Assembly (NCBI GenBank): GCA_032164295.1
Contig: JAJHTX010000001.1
Location: 2,232,001-2,296,000, forward strand
Origin: Inonotus obliquus
Taxonomy: Eukaryota; Basidiomycota; Agaricomycetes; Hymenochaetales; Hymenochaetaceae
Direction: 5' to 3'
Length of the DNA stretch: 64,000 nt
Shown: piece after piece, positions 47,956 through 59,954 of the stretch
Layout of the letters: each line of letters starts with the position of its first letter
Numbering within the stretch: the first letter of the stretch is position 1
Notes under the pieces: model-generated
Told to the model about the DNA's origin: nothing
The model's database searches: none
The model's input: only the letters and a program-made list of their open reading frames with translations
Translations under genes and position numbers: made by a program

Positions 47956-50900
47956 ATGAGGGCGGTCTCTCTTTTGTTTGGTGCTTCCTTCTTCATATCC
48001 CTCGTTTACAGCCAAAGTAAGTATCCCCTTGACCCTTACAAAGTCAAGTCTTATTTTTGTGTGCTTTAGCTGCCAACACCTCGCCCGAATGGCTGGAAGC
48101 CATCTCCAAGGCAAAGGATGCGGTGAAAAACCTGACGCTGGCGGACAAAGTCCACCTTGGCACTGGTCTGTATGTTTGATCGTCGTTCTAACAAGGTAAC
48201 TGAATTGCCTGCATGGAAGGCGTCGGCTTTTTGAAAGGTGGATGACACGCGACTCTTCTTTTGGGAAATCACTTATCCATTTCAAGGACCGTGCATTGGG
48301 AACACTCCGGCTATTTCCAAAATTAATTTTCCCGGTTTCTGCTTGGAAGGTGATTTACTCTTTCCTTCCCCGAGTTCTCCGGTCTCATTTTTCTAACTCT
48401 AGACGGTCCCCTTGGTGTTCGTCAGGCGGATAGTGTCTCTGCTTTCCCTGCGTACGTCTCCAGAATTCTCTGAGACGGGAGAGCTAACGTACTGTGACTG
48501 TAAAGTGGAATAAATGCTGCTGCAACGTAGGTTTCACTCAAAGACGCTTGGACTTTTACTGACAAGTTCCGTAGCTTCAATAGGGACCTCATTCGTCGAC
48601 GAGGCGAAGCGATTGGAGCGGAGCACAAGGGCAAGGGCATCAATGTAGCCTTGGGCCCTTCGATGTAGGCTTTGTGCTTGTTTATGCCAGCAAACGGAAG
48701 CTAACAATGAACGCCACCAGGAATATAATGCGTGCTCCTGTAAGTACATCTATCTGAATCCTTCCGTGCCCATCCTGACATGTTGTTAGGCTGCTGGACG
48801 AAACTGGGAAGGCTTTGGCGGAGATCCCTACCTTTCTGGAGAAGCCGCTTATGAGACGATAATAGGCATGCAATCCACCGGAATACAAGCTTGCGCGAAG
48901 CATTTCATCAACAAGTAGGGATTTCGAGTAGTACCAATTCTTGTCTGATACCTTGTCCCCGCAGCGAACAAGAGCATTTTAGAGAATCTGCATCATCAAA
49001 CGTTGATGATAGGTGCGTTCCTCGGACATTCTTATTATAGATCCAAGCCTGATTAAATCCTGTTACTTTGCCCAGGACGGTACGCCATCTTTTCTGAGGA
49101 ACAGATAGCGATACCAATTCCCTTCTCTCAAGCAACATGAGATCTACGGTCTGCCAGTGAGGGAATATTAAGTATTGCATACTCTCGTGCTTACCAAAAG
49201 CTGTAGTTCCTTCGAAGCGTTCAAGCTGGAGTAGCGTCATTCATGTGTAGTTACAGTGAGAGGCATATTTCCCTGCAAGATGCACACATCAAGCTAACAT
49301 TAACCATCAAACAGACAAGGGTACGTTGAAACTATAAATTACTCTCGGCAGTACCATTCATGGTGAACAAACCGTAGTCAATGGCACCTATGCTTGCGAG
49401 AACGACAAGATGCTCAATGGTGTTCTCAAAGGCGAATTCGGGTTTCCTGGATGTACGTCATTTTCAAGCTTCCTTTGGTTCTATTGGCTCATCTTGAGTG
49501 CTTGCATGAAGATGTTATGTCTGGTAAATAGCCGCATTTTTCGCCACAATGTGTATGAGCTCATCTGTCTCGCCAACTAGACTGGCTGGCTACCCACTCA
49601 ACACTGTCTGTCAACGCTGGACTGGATGTTCGTGGAATTTCATTGTTTTTTTACTTGGCTTGATGCTAAATTACACTGTTAGATGACGATGCCTGGCGAC
49701 ATCATTCCTATTCTGGGAGGAACGTACGCGACCTCCCCTGATAGCATAACGAAACTTTGACGATTTCATTTTTCCATGTAGTTACTTTGGATTGGCATTG
49801 GAGATTGCTGTCCAGATTGGGAAAGTGTCACAAGAAAGAATTGATGTGCGTAAGAAGCCTACTCGAAGAGCCTCAGATACCTACCGTCCTTCTAGGATCT
49901 GGCGACACGTATTTTGGCTGCATGGTATCTTGTCGGACAGGACTCGCCTAATTATCCTCCAGTCAACTTCAATGCTTGGATACGATTCCTTGGACAGAAC
50001 GTTGATGTCCAAGATGGGCATGGAAGGTACTATCGAAGAGATCTTATCTTTCCTCCTTGAATTAATCAATTGCTTGTAGCCTGATACGCGAGATCGGGTC
50101 GGCGTCGACTGTGCTACTGAAGAATGAAGGCAGTGTTCTTCCCCTTGGATCTCCTAGTACGATCGCTGTTATTGGAAGTCATGCAGGAATCTCCTCGCGC
50201 GGTCGAAATGGGTAGGTATTGTAGGCTGATTAAATCTTTAGTATATTCAGACGCTTGAACCTCTGCAGGTATACTGACCGGGGAGGGAATGACGGTGTGC
50301 TTGCAATGGGCTGGGGCAGTGGGTGAGTGAGACTTTGCCTGACCGCGTGAATAGATCCAGTAACTCGTCCACCAGAACTTGCGACTTCCCGTACCTCATT
50401 GCTGTAAGTCTGTATCCTTTCTTAAGAATCCAAGATGGTACTTACCACACGCAGCCCGTCGACGCCATCACAGCTCGCGCAACAGCACATGGCACGACCG
50501 TATCTTCATCTCTGAGTGATACGGACTTGGCACGAGCAAGGAGCACTGCGTCGGACAAGGATGTCGCCTTTGTCTTTATAACCGCTGATAGTGGTGAAGC
50601 GTATATTACTGTCGAAGGTGAGGCGAGACGCCATCTTGATTTCCGTGACTTTTGATATTTTTGTAACCATCAGGCAACGCAGGAGATCGCAATGATTTAT
50701 TTGCATGGCATGGCGGGGTAAGTACGAGTCAATAGGAAAAGATTGGACTCAGGACTCATAAATTTGACAGGACGCTTTGGTAGAGGCAGTCGCTTCTGTT
50801 AACAACAATACGATAGTGGTTGTTAACACAGTCGGACCTATCATAACGGAAGCTTGGATAGAAAACAGGAATGGTGAGCGTTCACTTAGAGGTAGATTCT

Positions 50901-51871
50901 ATTCAGACTCTTAGCACGCCTCCTCTTCTTAGTTACGGCTGTGGTAAGGATAGCGTGGTTTGTAAAGTCCGATTGCGGTTACCTTGTCTTCACTCTAGGT
51001 TTGGGCGGGGCTTCCAGGACAAGAAGCAGGTACGTAGTGCAACCACTCTACCTACGCATTGTCCGCTTACGGAACGAACTTCCATGCAGGAAACTCACTA
51101 GTTGATGTTCTCTATGGGGACGTGAACCCGAGTGCTCGGCTTCCGTATACGATCGCGAAAAATGAGAATGACTACTCGGCACGAGTGCTCTACGAGGCGG
51201 GTTCCGACCCCCAGATTGATTATACCGAAGGCCTCTTTGTCGATTATCGGCATTTTGATCAGGTGCGGAATGATTGCAGTACAGTTGAATGGCTCTAACA
51301 TATCGCATTTACAGAATGGCATCGAACCACGCTTTGAGTTCGGCTATGGACTCTCTTACACCACCTTCGACTACTCAGATTTGAGCATTAGCGGGTCTGC
51401 TGCGGGTGGAACGCGCCAACCAAATGGTGCCGGACAATCTCTTGATCCATGGTAAGTCTATTGACACCATAGGTGAGTTGTCAGTCGAGTGATTGGAATC
51501 TAGGCTACACGAAAAGGTCATAAGCGTTACCTTCAACGTCAGGAACAACGGCTCCGTGGATGGGACCGAGGTATGTAACATTGCATTGCTTAGCACACAA
51601 CCCTGTGTTTACTCTGTTGGAATAGATCCCACAGCTGTACACTACACCTCCGGCATCGGCGAACGGGGCACCAATGAACTTGAAAGGCTTCGACAGTATT
51701 GCTCTTGCCGCAGGAGACTCGAAGAGTGTTACATTGCAGCTATCTCGCCTCGACCTGTCGATATGGAATGTTGTTACGCAGCGCTTTGAGGTGCCTCCAG
51801 GAGAGACGAAGATCTCGATCGGTGCAAGCAGCAAAGACATTCGGTTGACTGGATCTGCGCACATCGATTAG
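47956..51871 (+). CDS. Secreted beta-glucosidase, GH3, with fibronectin III-like domain
   Basis: It hydrolyses terminal beta-glucosidic bonds and probably acts outside the cell in cellulose breakdown. ATG 47956 gives a signal peptide ([19 protein letters not shown]). Family blocks: [88 protein letters not shown] and [20 protein letters not shown]. The nucleophile Asp is in GFPGYVMSDWLATHS and is split by an intron (49523/49581). The C-terminal domain has [38 protein letters not shown] and [15 protein letters not shown], followed by a fibronectin III-like end ([13 protein letters not shown] strand, NGSVDGTEV) and stop TAG 51869-51871. The reading needs many small exons: 48506-48526 (21 nt), 48721-48739 (19), 49076-49079 (4), 49133-49156 (24), 49315-49320 (6), 49512-49523 (12). 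No break in frame was found. Confidence 0.92.
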
Positions 51872-51888
51872 TTAGCTATAAGGACTCT

Positions 51889-52146
51889 TCAGAGCCAAAG
51901 ACTATTTGGACGCCTAATGGAGGCGCAGTCCTTTTTATTTGCCCTTTTTATGTTTGCCGAACCAGCCGCTCCCTTATTCTTGCTGTCTTTCTTCCCTCCT
52001 CCTATGGAGAAAGCCGTTCTTGCAGCCGCCACAGAGGTTATTAGTGCCACGTATAGCCAATAAAGAGTTTTATACCATTTATAGCTTTCTTGTTTGCTGT
52101 AAACACTAGATGATCGACCTGGATCGTCTAGGATCGTCTCAGACAT
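51889..52146 (-). CDS. Small single-pass membrane protein, unknown
   Basis: An 85-residue ORF from ATG 52146: a polar head (MSETILDDPGRSSSVYSKQE), one membrane helix (WYKTLYWLYVALITSVAAAR), a glycine hinge (SIGGGKKDSKNKG) and a basic tail. The layout is that of a real tail-facing membrane protein. Its start is 77 bases from the divergent PHB1 start, and its stop is 17 bases from the end of the GH3 gene. I recognise no family. An in-frame ATG at 52182 would add 12 residues and leave 41 bases to PHB1. A role in the mitochondrial inner membrane is only a guess from the neighbour. Confidence 0.45.
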   Translation of the reverse strand: MSETILDDPGRSSSVYSKQESYKWYKTLYWLYVALITSVAAARTAFSIGGGKKDSKNKGAAGSANIKRANKKDCASIRRPNSLWL

Positions 52147-52223
52147 CTTTGGTTGGGAACGCGTGATCGGGAATTCAAACACCGTGTCCGAAGGAACGTC
52201 GCGTTTGACTTGTCTTTACTGCC

Positions 52224-53212
52224 ATGGCCCTCGCAAACGGACTTGCGAACGCGCTCACAAAGCTTTTAGGTTCGTAGAAAAAGTTTTCCGTGGGACTATA
52301 ACCAATAACTGCCTGAATAGTCCCCGCCATTGCGGGAGCCTTTTTGCTTGACTCGTGCATCTATGATGTTCCTGGTGGCTACCGAGCCGTTATGTTTGAC
52401 CGTTTCAAAGGTGTGAAGCCAGAGGTACGTCCAAAGAGTGTGAAAATGTTGGGGTACTTACTGTCATCTCAAGGCTTCATCTGAGGGAACACATTTCTTA
52501 GTTCCCTGGTTACAACGAGCTATTCTCTATGATGTTCGTATTAAACCTCGGGTGCGTAGTCTACGCGATTCTTTCGAGGTGGAGATAATCATGATGAAAA
52601 TTACAGAACATCTCTACTACGACTGGTTCAAAAGACCTGCAAATGGTCACCATTACTTTGCGTGTTTTGTCGCGACCGGACGTCGAGCACCTCTCAAAAA
52701 TTTACCAGAAACTGGGCTTGGACTACGACGAACGAGTATTACCCTCCATTGGAAACGAAGTGCTGAAGAGCATTGTCGCCCAATTCGATGCCGCTGAGCT
52801 GATTACGCAACGAGAAGTAGTATCCTCGCGAATCCGTGAGGACTTGCTCGCGCGAGCGAAGGAGTTCAACCTCATGCTGGAGGACGTGTCGATTACACAC
52901 CTAACATTCGGGAAGGAGTTCACCCAGGCTGTGGAGGCGAAGCAGATTGCACAGCAGGATGCTGAGAGAGCCAAGTTCATTGTCGAAAAGGCTGAGCAGG
53001 AGCGACAGGCTGCGGTAATTCGTGCGGAGGGTGAAGCTGAGGCTGCGTCTGTGATTTCTCAGGCGCTGAACAAAGCGGGGGAGGCATTTGTTGCGTTCCG
53101 AAAGATCGAGGCGTCAAAGGCGATTGCTGCTTCGCTGGTGCAAAACCCGAACGTGACCTATATCCCGAGTGGAGGAGGAAATATTCTGTTGAATGTCCCA
53201 ACACGAAAGTAG
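52224..53212 (+). CDS. PHB1: Prohibitin-1
   Basis: Prohibitin 1 forms ring complexes with prohibitin 2 in the mitochondrial inner membrane and supports m-AAA protease control and membrane organisation. ATG 52224 starts [15 protein letters not shown], followed after a 50-odd base intron by [20 protein letters not shown] and [15 protein letters not shown]. Next come [20 protein letters not shown] and [20 protein letters not shown], giving the band-7/SPFH domain. The last exon holds [40 protein letters not shown] and the coiled coil ([20 protein letters not shown]), ending [16 protein letters not shown] at 53212. About 270 residues, full length. Confidence 0.97.
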
Positions 53213-53369
53213 TAGTAGTGGGAAGTGTGCTTACGTAGTGAACTGAATGACATAATATTAACGTGAGAAATGATGTGATCAGCAAAGATATGATTGAAAG
53301 TTAGTCAACGGTTGCTGCTGGGTTTGAGCTGAGTGCCATTGCGAGTTGCAGTGCGTTGTTTGTACAGTT

Positions 53370-53520
53370 TCGTCTCTCGTCTCTGTCTCTCCTCTGAATC
53401 GTCTCTCTTCCTTTCTCTTTCTCTCTGTTTCCTCTCATCTCTCTTCCTCTCTCAGGACTCAATTTTCTCTCTGTTTCCGCTGTCGTTTCCCCTCTCAGTC
53501 TCGTACGCCGCCTTCCCATC
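53370..53520 (+). promoter_or_regulatory. Pyrimidine-rich tract upstream of PUB1
   Basis: Roughly 130 bases almost wholly of C and T on the + strand (TCTCT repeats), ending about 60 bases before the ATG at 53582. Such CT tracts mark start regions of highly expressed fungal genes. The tract creates a spurious purine-coded - strand ORF (53301-53549). Confidence 0.5.
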
Positions 53521-53581
53521 ACAACATCTGCAATTTTCAGTTCACTCATATCCGCTTATTCCCTAGATCTCGTCTTTAATC

Positions 53582-55061
53582 ATGAATCCCCTAATGGTTG
53601 GTTCTGGTCCCGCTGAGGCTCCGGTGCGTCATACAGCCTTAAAGAAGGCACTTTGGCTCATGGCGATTCGCGTTTACTAACCGATCCAATTCCATCTTTC
53701 AGAGGCGTGCTCATCTTTACGTCGGAAACCTTAGCCCTCGTGTAACCGAGTACATGCTCACAGAGATCTTTGCCGTCGCTGGTCCAGTTCAGCATGTCAA
53801 AATCATTCCCGATCGCAACTATCAGCACGGAGGACTCAACTATGGTTTTGTCGAGTATCTCGACATGCGATCCGCCGAGACTGCTCTTCAAACTCTGAAC
53901 GGCAGAAAAATATTTGAGACTGAGATCCGTGTCAACTGGGCTTACCAGGGCAGCGCGGCGAAGGAGGATACCTCGAATCATTATCATGTCTTCGTTGGCG
54001 ACCTCTCCCCGGAGGTGAATGATGCCGTCCTTGCCAAGGCATTCTCCGCCTTCGGCAGTCTTTCCGACGCCAGAGTCATGTGGGATATGAACTCTGGAAA
54101 GTCCCGCGGCTATGGTTTCCTCGCCTTCCGCGACAAAACGGATGCTGAGCAGGCTATCGCAACTATGAACGGAGAATGGCTTGGCTCGCGTGCGATTCGT
54201 GTCAACTGGGCCAACCAGAAGACTCAGGGTGCCATGCCGCGCCCTGCTACCAGTGGTGGAGCACCAGCACCCATCAACTTTCAGGGTGGTCCGCTCTCTT
54301 ATGATCAGGTCGTACAGCAGACGCCTGTTTACAACAGTACGGTCTACGTTGGGAACCTTGTGCCTTATGCAACCCAAGCCGACTTGATCCCGCTCTTCCA
54401 GTCAATTGGCTACTTATCCGAAATTCGCATGCAAGCAGACCGTGGGTTCGCCTTTGTTAAGTTAGATACCCACGAGAATGCTGCTATGGCAATTGTTCAG
54501 CTGCAAGGACAAATGGTTCACGGACGGCCCATTAAATGCAGTTGGGGTAAGGACCGTGCGGACGGTGGAACGGTTCAACCCGCCACCGGCACCCCTGCCA
54601 TTAGTCCAAATCCAGCCGCGGCTCCTTATGGGAATGTCGTGAGTTTTCTTTTTATCTGCAAACCATTCGGATTAGTTAAAAAATTACTCTCAAGGACATG
54701 CAGTCTGCGGCACCCTATGGTATGCCGCAAGCGAACACTTACGGTCAATACGGGTTCCCAGGATATCCAGGTTTCGGAGCCGCTGGTGCCGCGGGAGCCG
54801 GGCCCGGTATGCCTGCACCCGCTGCAGGGGCTGCCACTGGTGCTGCTGCGGGTGCTACTGCCCCAGGGACTGACGCTAACGCTGCCGCGCAAAGTGCGCA
54901 AGCTCAATGGAGTAGCAACCCTAGCCAATATTATAACTACTGGGGTGGTGCGTGGATAAGTCTTGTTGTTTTTTAATCAGCTGCTCACTTTCGATCTCTT
55001 TTTAGGTTACTACGGACAACCGACCGCGGCTGGTCAAACTGACGCTAACCAGACTTCCTGA
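53582..55061 (+). CDS. PUB1: PUB1/TIA-1-like RNA-binding protein, three RRMs
   Basis: Poly(U)-binding protein that stabilises mRNAs and enters stress granules. ATG 53582 (MNPLMVGSGPAEAP) is followed by an intron and RRM1 (RAHLYVGNLSPRVTEYMLTE, LNYGFVEYLDMRSAETALQT). RRM2 has HVFVGDLSPEVNDAVLAKAF and GKSRGYGFLAFRDKTDAEQA. RRM3 has STVYVGNLVPYATQADLIPL and DRGFAFVKLDTHENAAMAIV. RNP1 and RNP2 are intact in all three. The C-terminus is rich in Ala/Gly/Pro/Gln/Tyr (YGQYGFPGYPGFGAAGAAG), with two introns at about 54639-54700 and 54950-55005, ending YYGQPTAAGQ...ANQTS and TGA 55059-55061. The order of RRMs matches Pub1/TIAR. Confidence 0.95.
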
Positions 55062-55507
55062 ACTGATTCATATCTGATTGTATCCTTGTTCCCGTCCACA
55101 ATCATTCCTCAACGCATTGATTGACAAAATGTGAAATGTGACAAGCTGTAGTCCAGAGAATATTCTTCTTTGTTCTCCTCTCATCCGTTTTTCTTTCTTT
55201 TCTTTATTTTCGTCCACGTATCGGCTCTCGCGACTTGGGAGCACATCAGTCTGTATTGGTGACTGCCATTAAGTAACCACGAGTCTGTCCTCTTGCTGTT
55301 TTATTCCCACCTCTTTTCGTTTTAAGTATCACTCCACTTTTCTTTATGTCTTTCGCCCCCCTCTTCCACCTTGTTCTTATGATCTCCTTTATCAAGAAGG
55401 ATGTTTCAATGAAAGTGGTATAGTTCTTGCACTAAAAAACAGTTGAACACGAAAGATTATTATGAAACCAGCAAAAAAACTTCAAAGATCCCGTAGATAT
55501 ATGGAAG
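55062..55507. other. PUB1 3' UTR region
   Basis: About 450 bases after the PUB1 stop, strongly T/C-rich in the middle (55160-55400) and A-rich near the right end. It is consistent with a long 3' UTR. No ORF or RNA gene seen. Confidence 0.4.
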
Positions 55508-55633
55508 TTATAAAGAGCGGATGGTTGCAAACGCGACGATAAGGATATATATGCCGAAGACGACGGGGGTATAGCAGATCTTTCGTAGTAGTTTCTGCAA
55601 ATTATATGTTAGATATGAGCAGACTCTACGCAT
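55508..55633 (-). CDS. Tiny membrane ORF behind ATG16, doubtful
   Basis: A 41-codon ORF from ATG 55633 to TAA 55508-55510: a basic head (MRRVCSYLTYNLQKLLRKIC) and then one hydrophobic helix (TPVVFGIYILIVAFATIRSL). It begins 9 bases after the ATG16 stop on the same strand. The string TTTGCAG ahead of KLLRKICY is a good splice acceptor, so this could instead be the last exon of an alternative transcript. I do not recognise it. Confidence 0.3.
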   Translation of the reverse strand: MRRVCSYLTYNLQKLLRKICYTPVVFGIYILIVAFATIRSL

Positions 55634-55642
55634 CGTCAACTT

Positions 55643-56678
55643 TTAGCCATTCGGACTCAGATTCGCCGCCGGATCCGGTTGAGACTTGGTCCCATTCCTC
55701 GTCTGTCCCACTCTCCGGTCACCGTTGGTACTCCCGTTTCCCGACAGTACTTCCCCTCCGTGATCATCCCCACTCACCGAACTACCAGCCGCTGAGTTCT
55801 TCTCCCTCCAATTAAGGACGGCTTGGTGTCGTGAACGCATGTCCTCGTAGAAATCATTCGCCTCATTCATCTTATTCGCCTCGGCTTGTTTTGCGTCTAG
55901 CCAGCGTTGCAAGAGTTTCGCGTTGTCTCGACTTAGTTGTTGGTTGCGTTCTTCGATTTGACCGAGTTCTAGTTGGAGAGTGTTGATCTCGTCGTGTAAG
56001 ATCTGATAATAGTGATGATGATAGTTTTAGAAAAAAAAGTCACGATTACTGGATATGACAATACTGACCTGGGCCGTTCTGTCCTTTTCTGACATCAACT
56101 CATTATGTTGATCGACTTTTCTTCGTAACACGGCGATTTCGTCCCTAGAACGTCTTACATTCTCTGTCTCCGTGCGCGCTAACTCTTCCTTTTCCCGTAA
56201 TGTCTCTGTCATGGCGAGCAATCGTTGGGCGTTCTGGCCCTGTGTCTTGTATACGGTTGCGAGTTCATCTCGTAGAGTCGAGATCTGCTGTTCTAATGAC
56301 GTGACGTATGCTGCCCGTACAGGATTACTGAGGAAAATGGCAATGTTAAAAAAGTAGGTCATTAATACGATGTTTATGCATACGTACTCGTCTGCGCCAG
56401 GGACGAACACTGTAGAAGAGTTAGGATTCGATCGAACTGTTCCGACAGCCTTGAGAAGTGAAGCGTTTCGCTCCTTTAATAGCTTCGTCTGCTGCGCTAG
56501 TCGACGGTCTGCAAAGGGGGAAAAGAGGAGGAAGAGTATAAGCCTCGTGTTGTTACGCGCACAGGGTTACAAGAAAAAGAAACGTGCATTGTTCAATGAT
56601 GGGAGCGAATGATACATCTCTACTATTTCGCTCTACTAGCCGCTGTCGTAGTATCTCTTGCCACGAAGCCTCTGCCAT
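55643..56678 (-). CDS. ATG16: Autophagy protein ATG16
   Basis: Atg16 binds Atg5-Atg12 and dimerises to place the Atg8-lipidation machinery on the growing phagophore. ATG 56678 starts MAEASWQEILRQRLVERNSR, the Atg5-binding helix, followed by FAPIIEQ. The frame then continues into YRRLAQQTKLLKERNASLLK only if the intron at 56509-56587 is removed, and that intron begins with GC (GCACGT) and ends with CAG. The coiled coil follows: NPVRAAYVTSLEQQISTLRD, LREKEELARTETENVRRSRD, VLRRKVDQHNELMSEKDRTA, ILHDEINTLQLELGQIEERN and LLQRWLDAKQAEANKMNEAN. The C-terminus is Ser/Gly-rich, and the stop is at 55643. As in other fungi there is no WD40 domain. Confidence 0.92.
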
Positions 56679-56898
56679 AGTTTAGACCAGGAAAACTTGC
56701 TGGATCGACTGACTGAGGTACTGAGGTAGTTGGCGTATGATAGCGAGACAGAGAACGGAAGAATACCAAAATAGGCAGTTGTACGTCAGCTGATTGCTCA
56801 CACTCAGGTCTGCACTCGTCACTCCATTTCTCTTTCCTTCCGCTCATCTCACCCAATATCTCTCCTACTTTCTCCTCGCCTCTGTACACCTTACTGTA
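56679..56898. promoter_or_regulatory. Shared divergent promoter, ATG16 / YPT7
   Basis: 220 bases between the ATGs of ATG16 (-) and YPT7 (+). Both products serve autophagy (phagophore formation; fusion with the vacuole), so common control is conceivable. CT-rich DNA lies before the YPT7 start (56815-56880). Confidence 0.4.
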
Positions 56899-57859
<961 letters not shown>

Positions 57860-58170
57860 TCCCTACGCTAGACTACCACTTGCTTGCCGTACATCCATCA
57901 TACCTCCCTTTGTTCGGTCCTTTTGTCCATTCCAGCGCGTTGTCATACATTGTTACGAGCACATTGTTTATTCCTCACGACCACCATTAGCGTCTATTTT
58001 TTCCCCTGCCTGTCCATGCTTTAGTTACGAATGACAATAAGTTAATAATGATGTTGCGATTTCAAGGACAGAGCTGTCTGCCCTTTGTTGTAGATATGCA
58101 TTGACGGCGTTCATTACCACATCCACAAATCCAAGTCTAAGTAACCAAGGGGTAACAATGCTGTGTTTGT
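57860..58170. other. Intergenic, convergent 3' ends
   Basis: 311 bases between the YPT7 stop and the aminotransferase stop. T-rich; no gene seen. Confidence 0.45.
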
Positions 58171-59954
58171 CTAGGATTCACAAACAGTAACACTCCAATC
58201 ACTCGGGATACTCCCTAGTTGTCTCCCAATGAGTTCCCTCCAAAGTACTCTCGACACAGGACCCATCCCATCCGGACCCGTCGGGATATGTACATCCTCA
58301 CCCAAATACCCAATCTTATCAACCGGAGAAATAATAGCAGCTGTACCCGTCCCAAATAATTCTACAAGTTGACCTTTCTGAGCAGCAGCTTTAACTTCGT
58401 TCATTGTCACGGGTCGTTCGGAGACGGTGAAGTTGTTTGAATCGGGGAGATCGGTGAGTTTGGTTTTACCTGAGATGTGTTCTCGGGCGAGGGAGAGGAC
58501 TGAGTCGCGTGTTACACCCGGAAGGATCATACCGTCCAGCGGGGCGGTGACGAGTTCGATAGCTTTTGTTGTAAAAGTAAACAGTTATCAGCGCCATGGT
58601 AAAAGGAAGTGTAGGAGGTTGCTTACAGCCATCGTCCTTCTTGAATACGACGAACAAATTCATAGTCCCAACCTTTAGATAATCAGATATCACGCTTTTG
58701 AAATTCGGCGTATAAAAAGACATACCTCAGTAAGGTAATGCTCCGGACCATGTAACCACAAGTTTTGTGCGTATCCCTTCTTAGCTACTAGTTTCTGTGG
58801 GACGACTCCCGGAGCATAATTTGCGCCGAGTTTGTACCCTCCGGTACCTTCAAATACAAACGTCAAATCCCGTCAATCAATCAAAATTTGAATCGGTAAT
58901 CTAAGCTGAACGAGAACGTACCTCCAGGAGCAGCACGGATATACTCGGTCGTACCGTATAAAGCAATAGGCTTGAAGCCTTGTGGGTAATATGGACCTAC
59001 GGGGCTGCAGATGACGAAGAGGAGAGCCTCGTTTGGTGGGCCTACACCAATAGCTCGTTGAGTTCCAACTAGAAAGAAGTGCGGATGTCGTTGTATCAGT
59101 CGCCTAGCTCAGAAGCAAGGGCAAGGACGTACTTAGAGTTGGCCTAACATACAACGAATAACCAGGATCTTGCGGAATCCAATGTTTGTCAATGCGAATG
59201 AGCTCCTTGATGAGTTCCAAAAGCGCATCGCCGTTAAAAGTCTACAAGTTCAAGTCTACAATTTAGTTTTCCACTCCTTCCAGAGAACAATAACAGGATA
59301 GGTCACGTACAGGAAGAGCTAGCCGCTCCGCGCTAGTATTCATACGCTTCATGTTCATATCCGGGCGGAACAAGGTAACCTTTCCGTTCTGGTCTCGGTA
59401 GGCTTTCATCCCTTCAAACAGAGTCTGCGCATAATGAAACACGGTGCAACTTGGGTCGAGTACTAGAGGTCCGTCTGAACCGGTGAATAGCAATGAGCTT
59501 GGCTATTGGCATTTCTATTGGGCAACGACCTACATGGTTGAATCTTGGGAGCATCCCACCCGCTATTCGCGGACCATGGAATTGTCAGCATGTGATCTGT
59601 CTGTTGAAATAGTTCAGACTTTGGGCATGTGAAGACCAGTGGATGCAACGTACGAAGACTTGACCGAAGACGAGACTTGAGGAAGGCGGAGGTGGACGCG
59701 GGTTGGTGTTCTTGGAGAACTTTAATCGCGCAGGCTACAGCGCAAGGTTGTTTGAGTAGCTCAAATGATATAGTATCGCGAACAAGTACCTCAATGTCGG
59801 GGAGGGATGTAAGCTCCCCAGTCATGGGATCGCGCGTAACATCTGCAGCGTATCTTAGAGTAGAGCAGGAAAGGAGTCTCCTTCTGTATATTAAAGGAGC
59901 TGAACGCGCTAGGTAAGGTGCAAGACGCGCCGCTCGAAGGACGGTGAGTGCCAT
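58171..59954 (-). CDS. BAT1: Branched-chain amino acid aminotransferase, mitochondrial
   Basis: PLP enzyme (fold type IV) that transfers amino groups between glutamate and the keto acids of Leu, Ile and Val. ATG 59954 gives an Arg/Ala/Leu-rich presequence ([20 protein letters not shown]), so the mitochondrial form is likely. After several introns come [40 protein letters not shown] and [20 protein letters not shown]. The PLP lysine is in [13 protein letters not shown] (about 58830). [60 protein letters not shown] and [20 protein letters not shown] lead to the stop at 58171. The protein is complete. Confidence 0.95.

Noticed and set aside
50880..51090. Apparent frame break in the GH3 gene
   Set aside because: Two short introns restore [23 protein letters not shown], so the gene is intact.
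51505..51864. 119-codon - strand ORF
   Set aside because: Antisense of the fibronectin-like end of the GH3 gene.
53658..54377. 239-codon - strand ORF across PUB1
   Set aside because: It is the antisense shadow of three intact RRM domains and has no protein features of its own.
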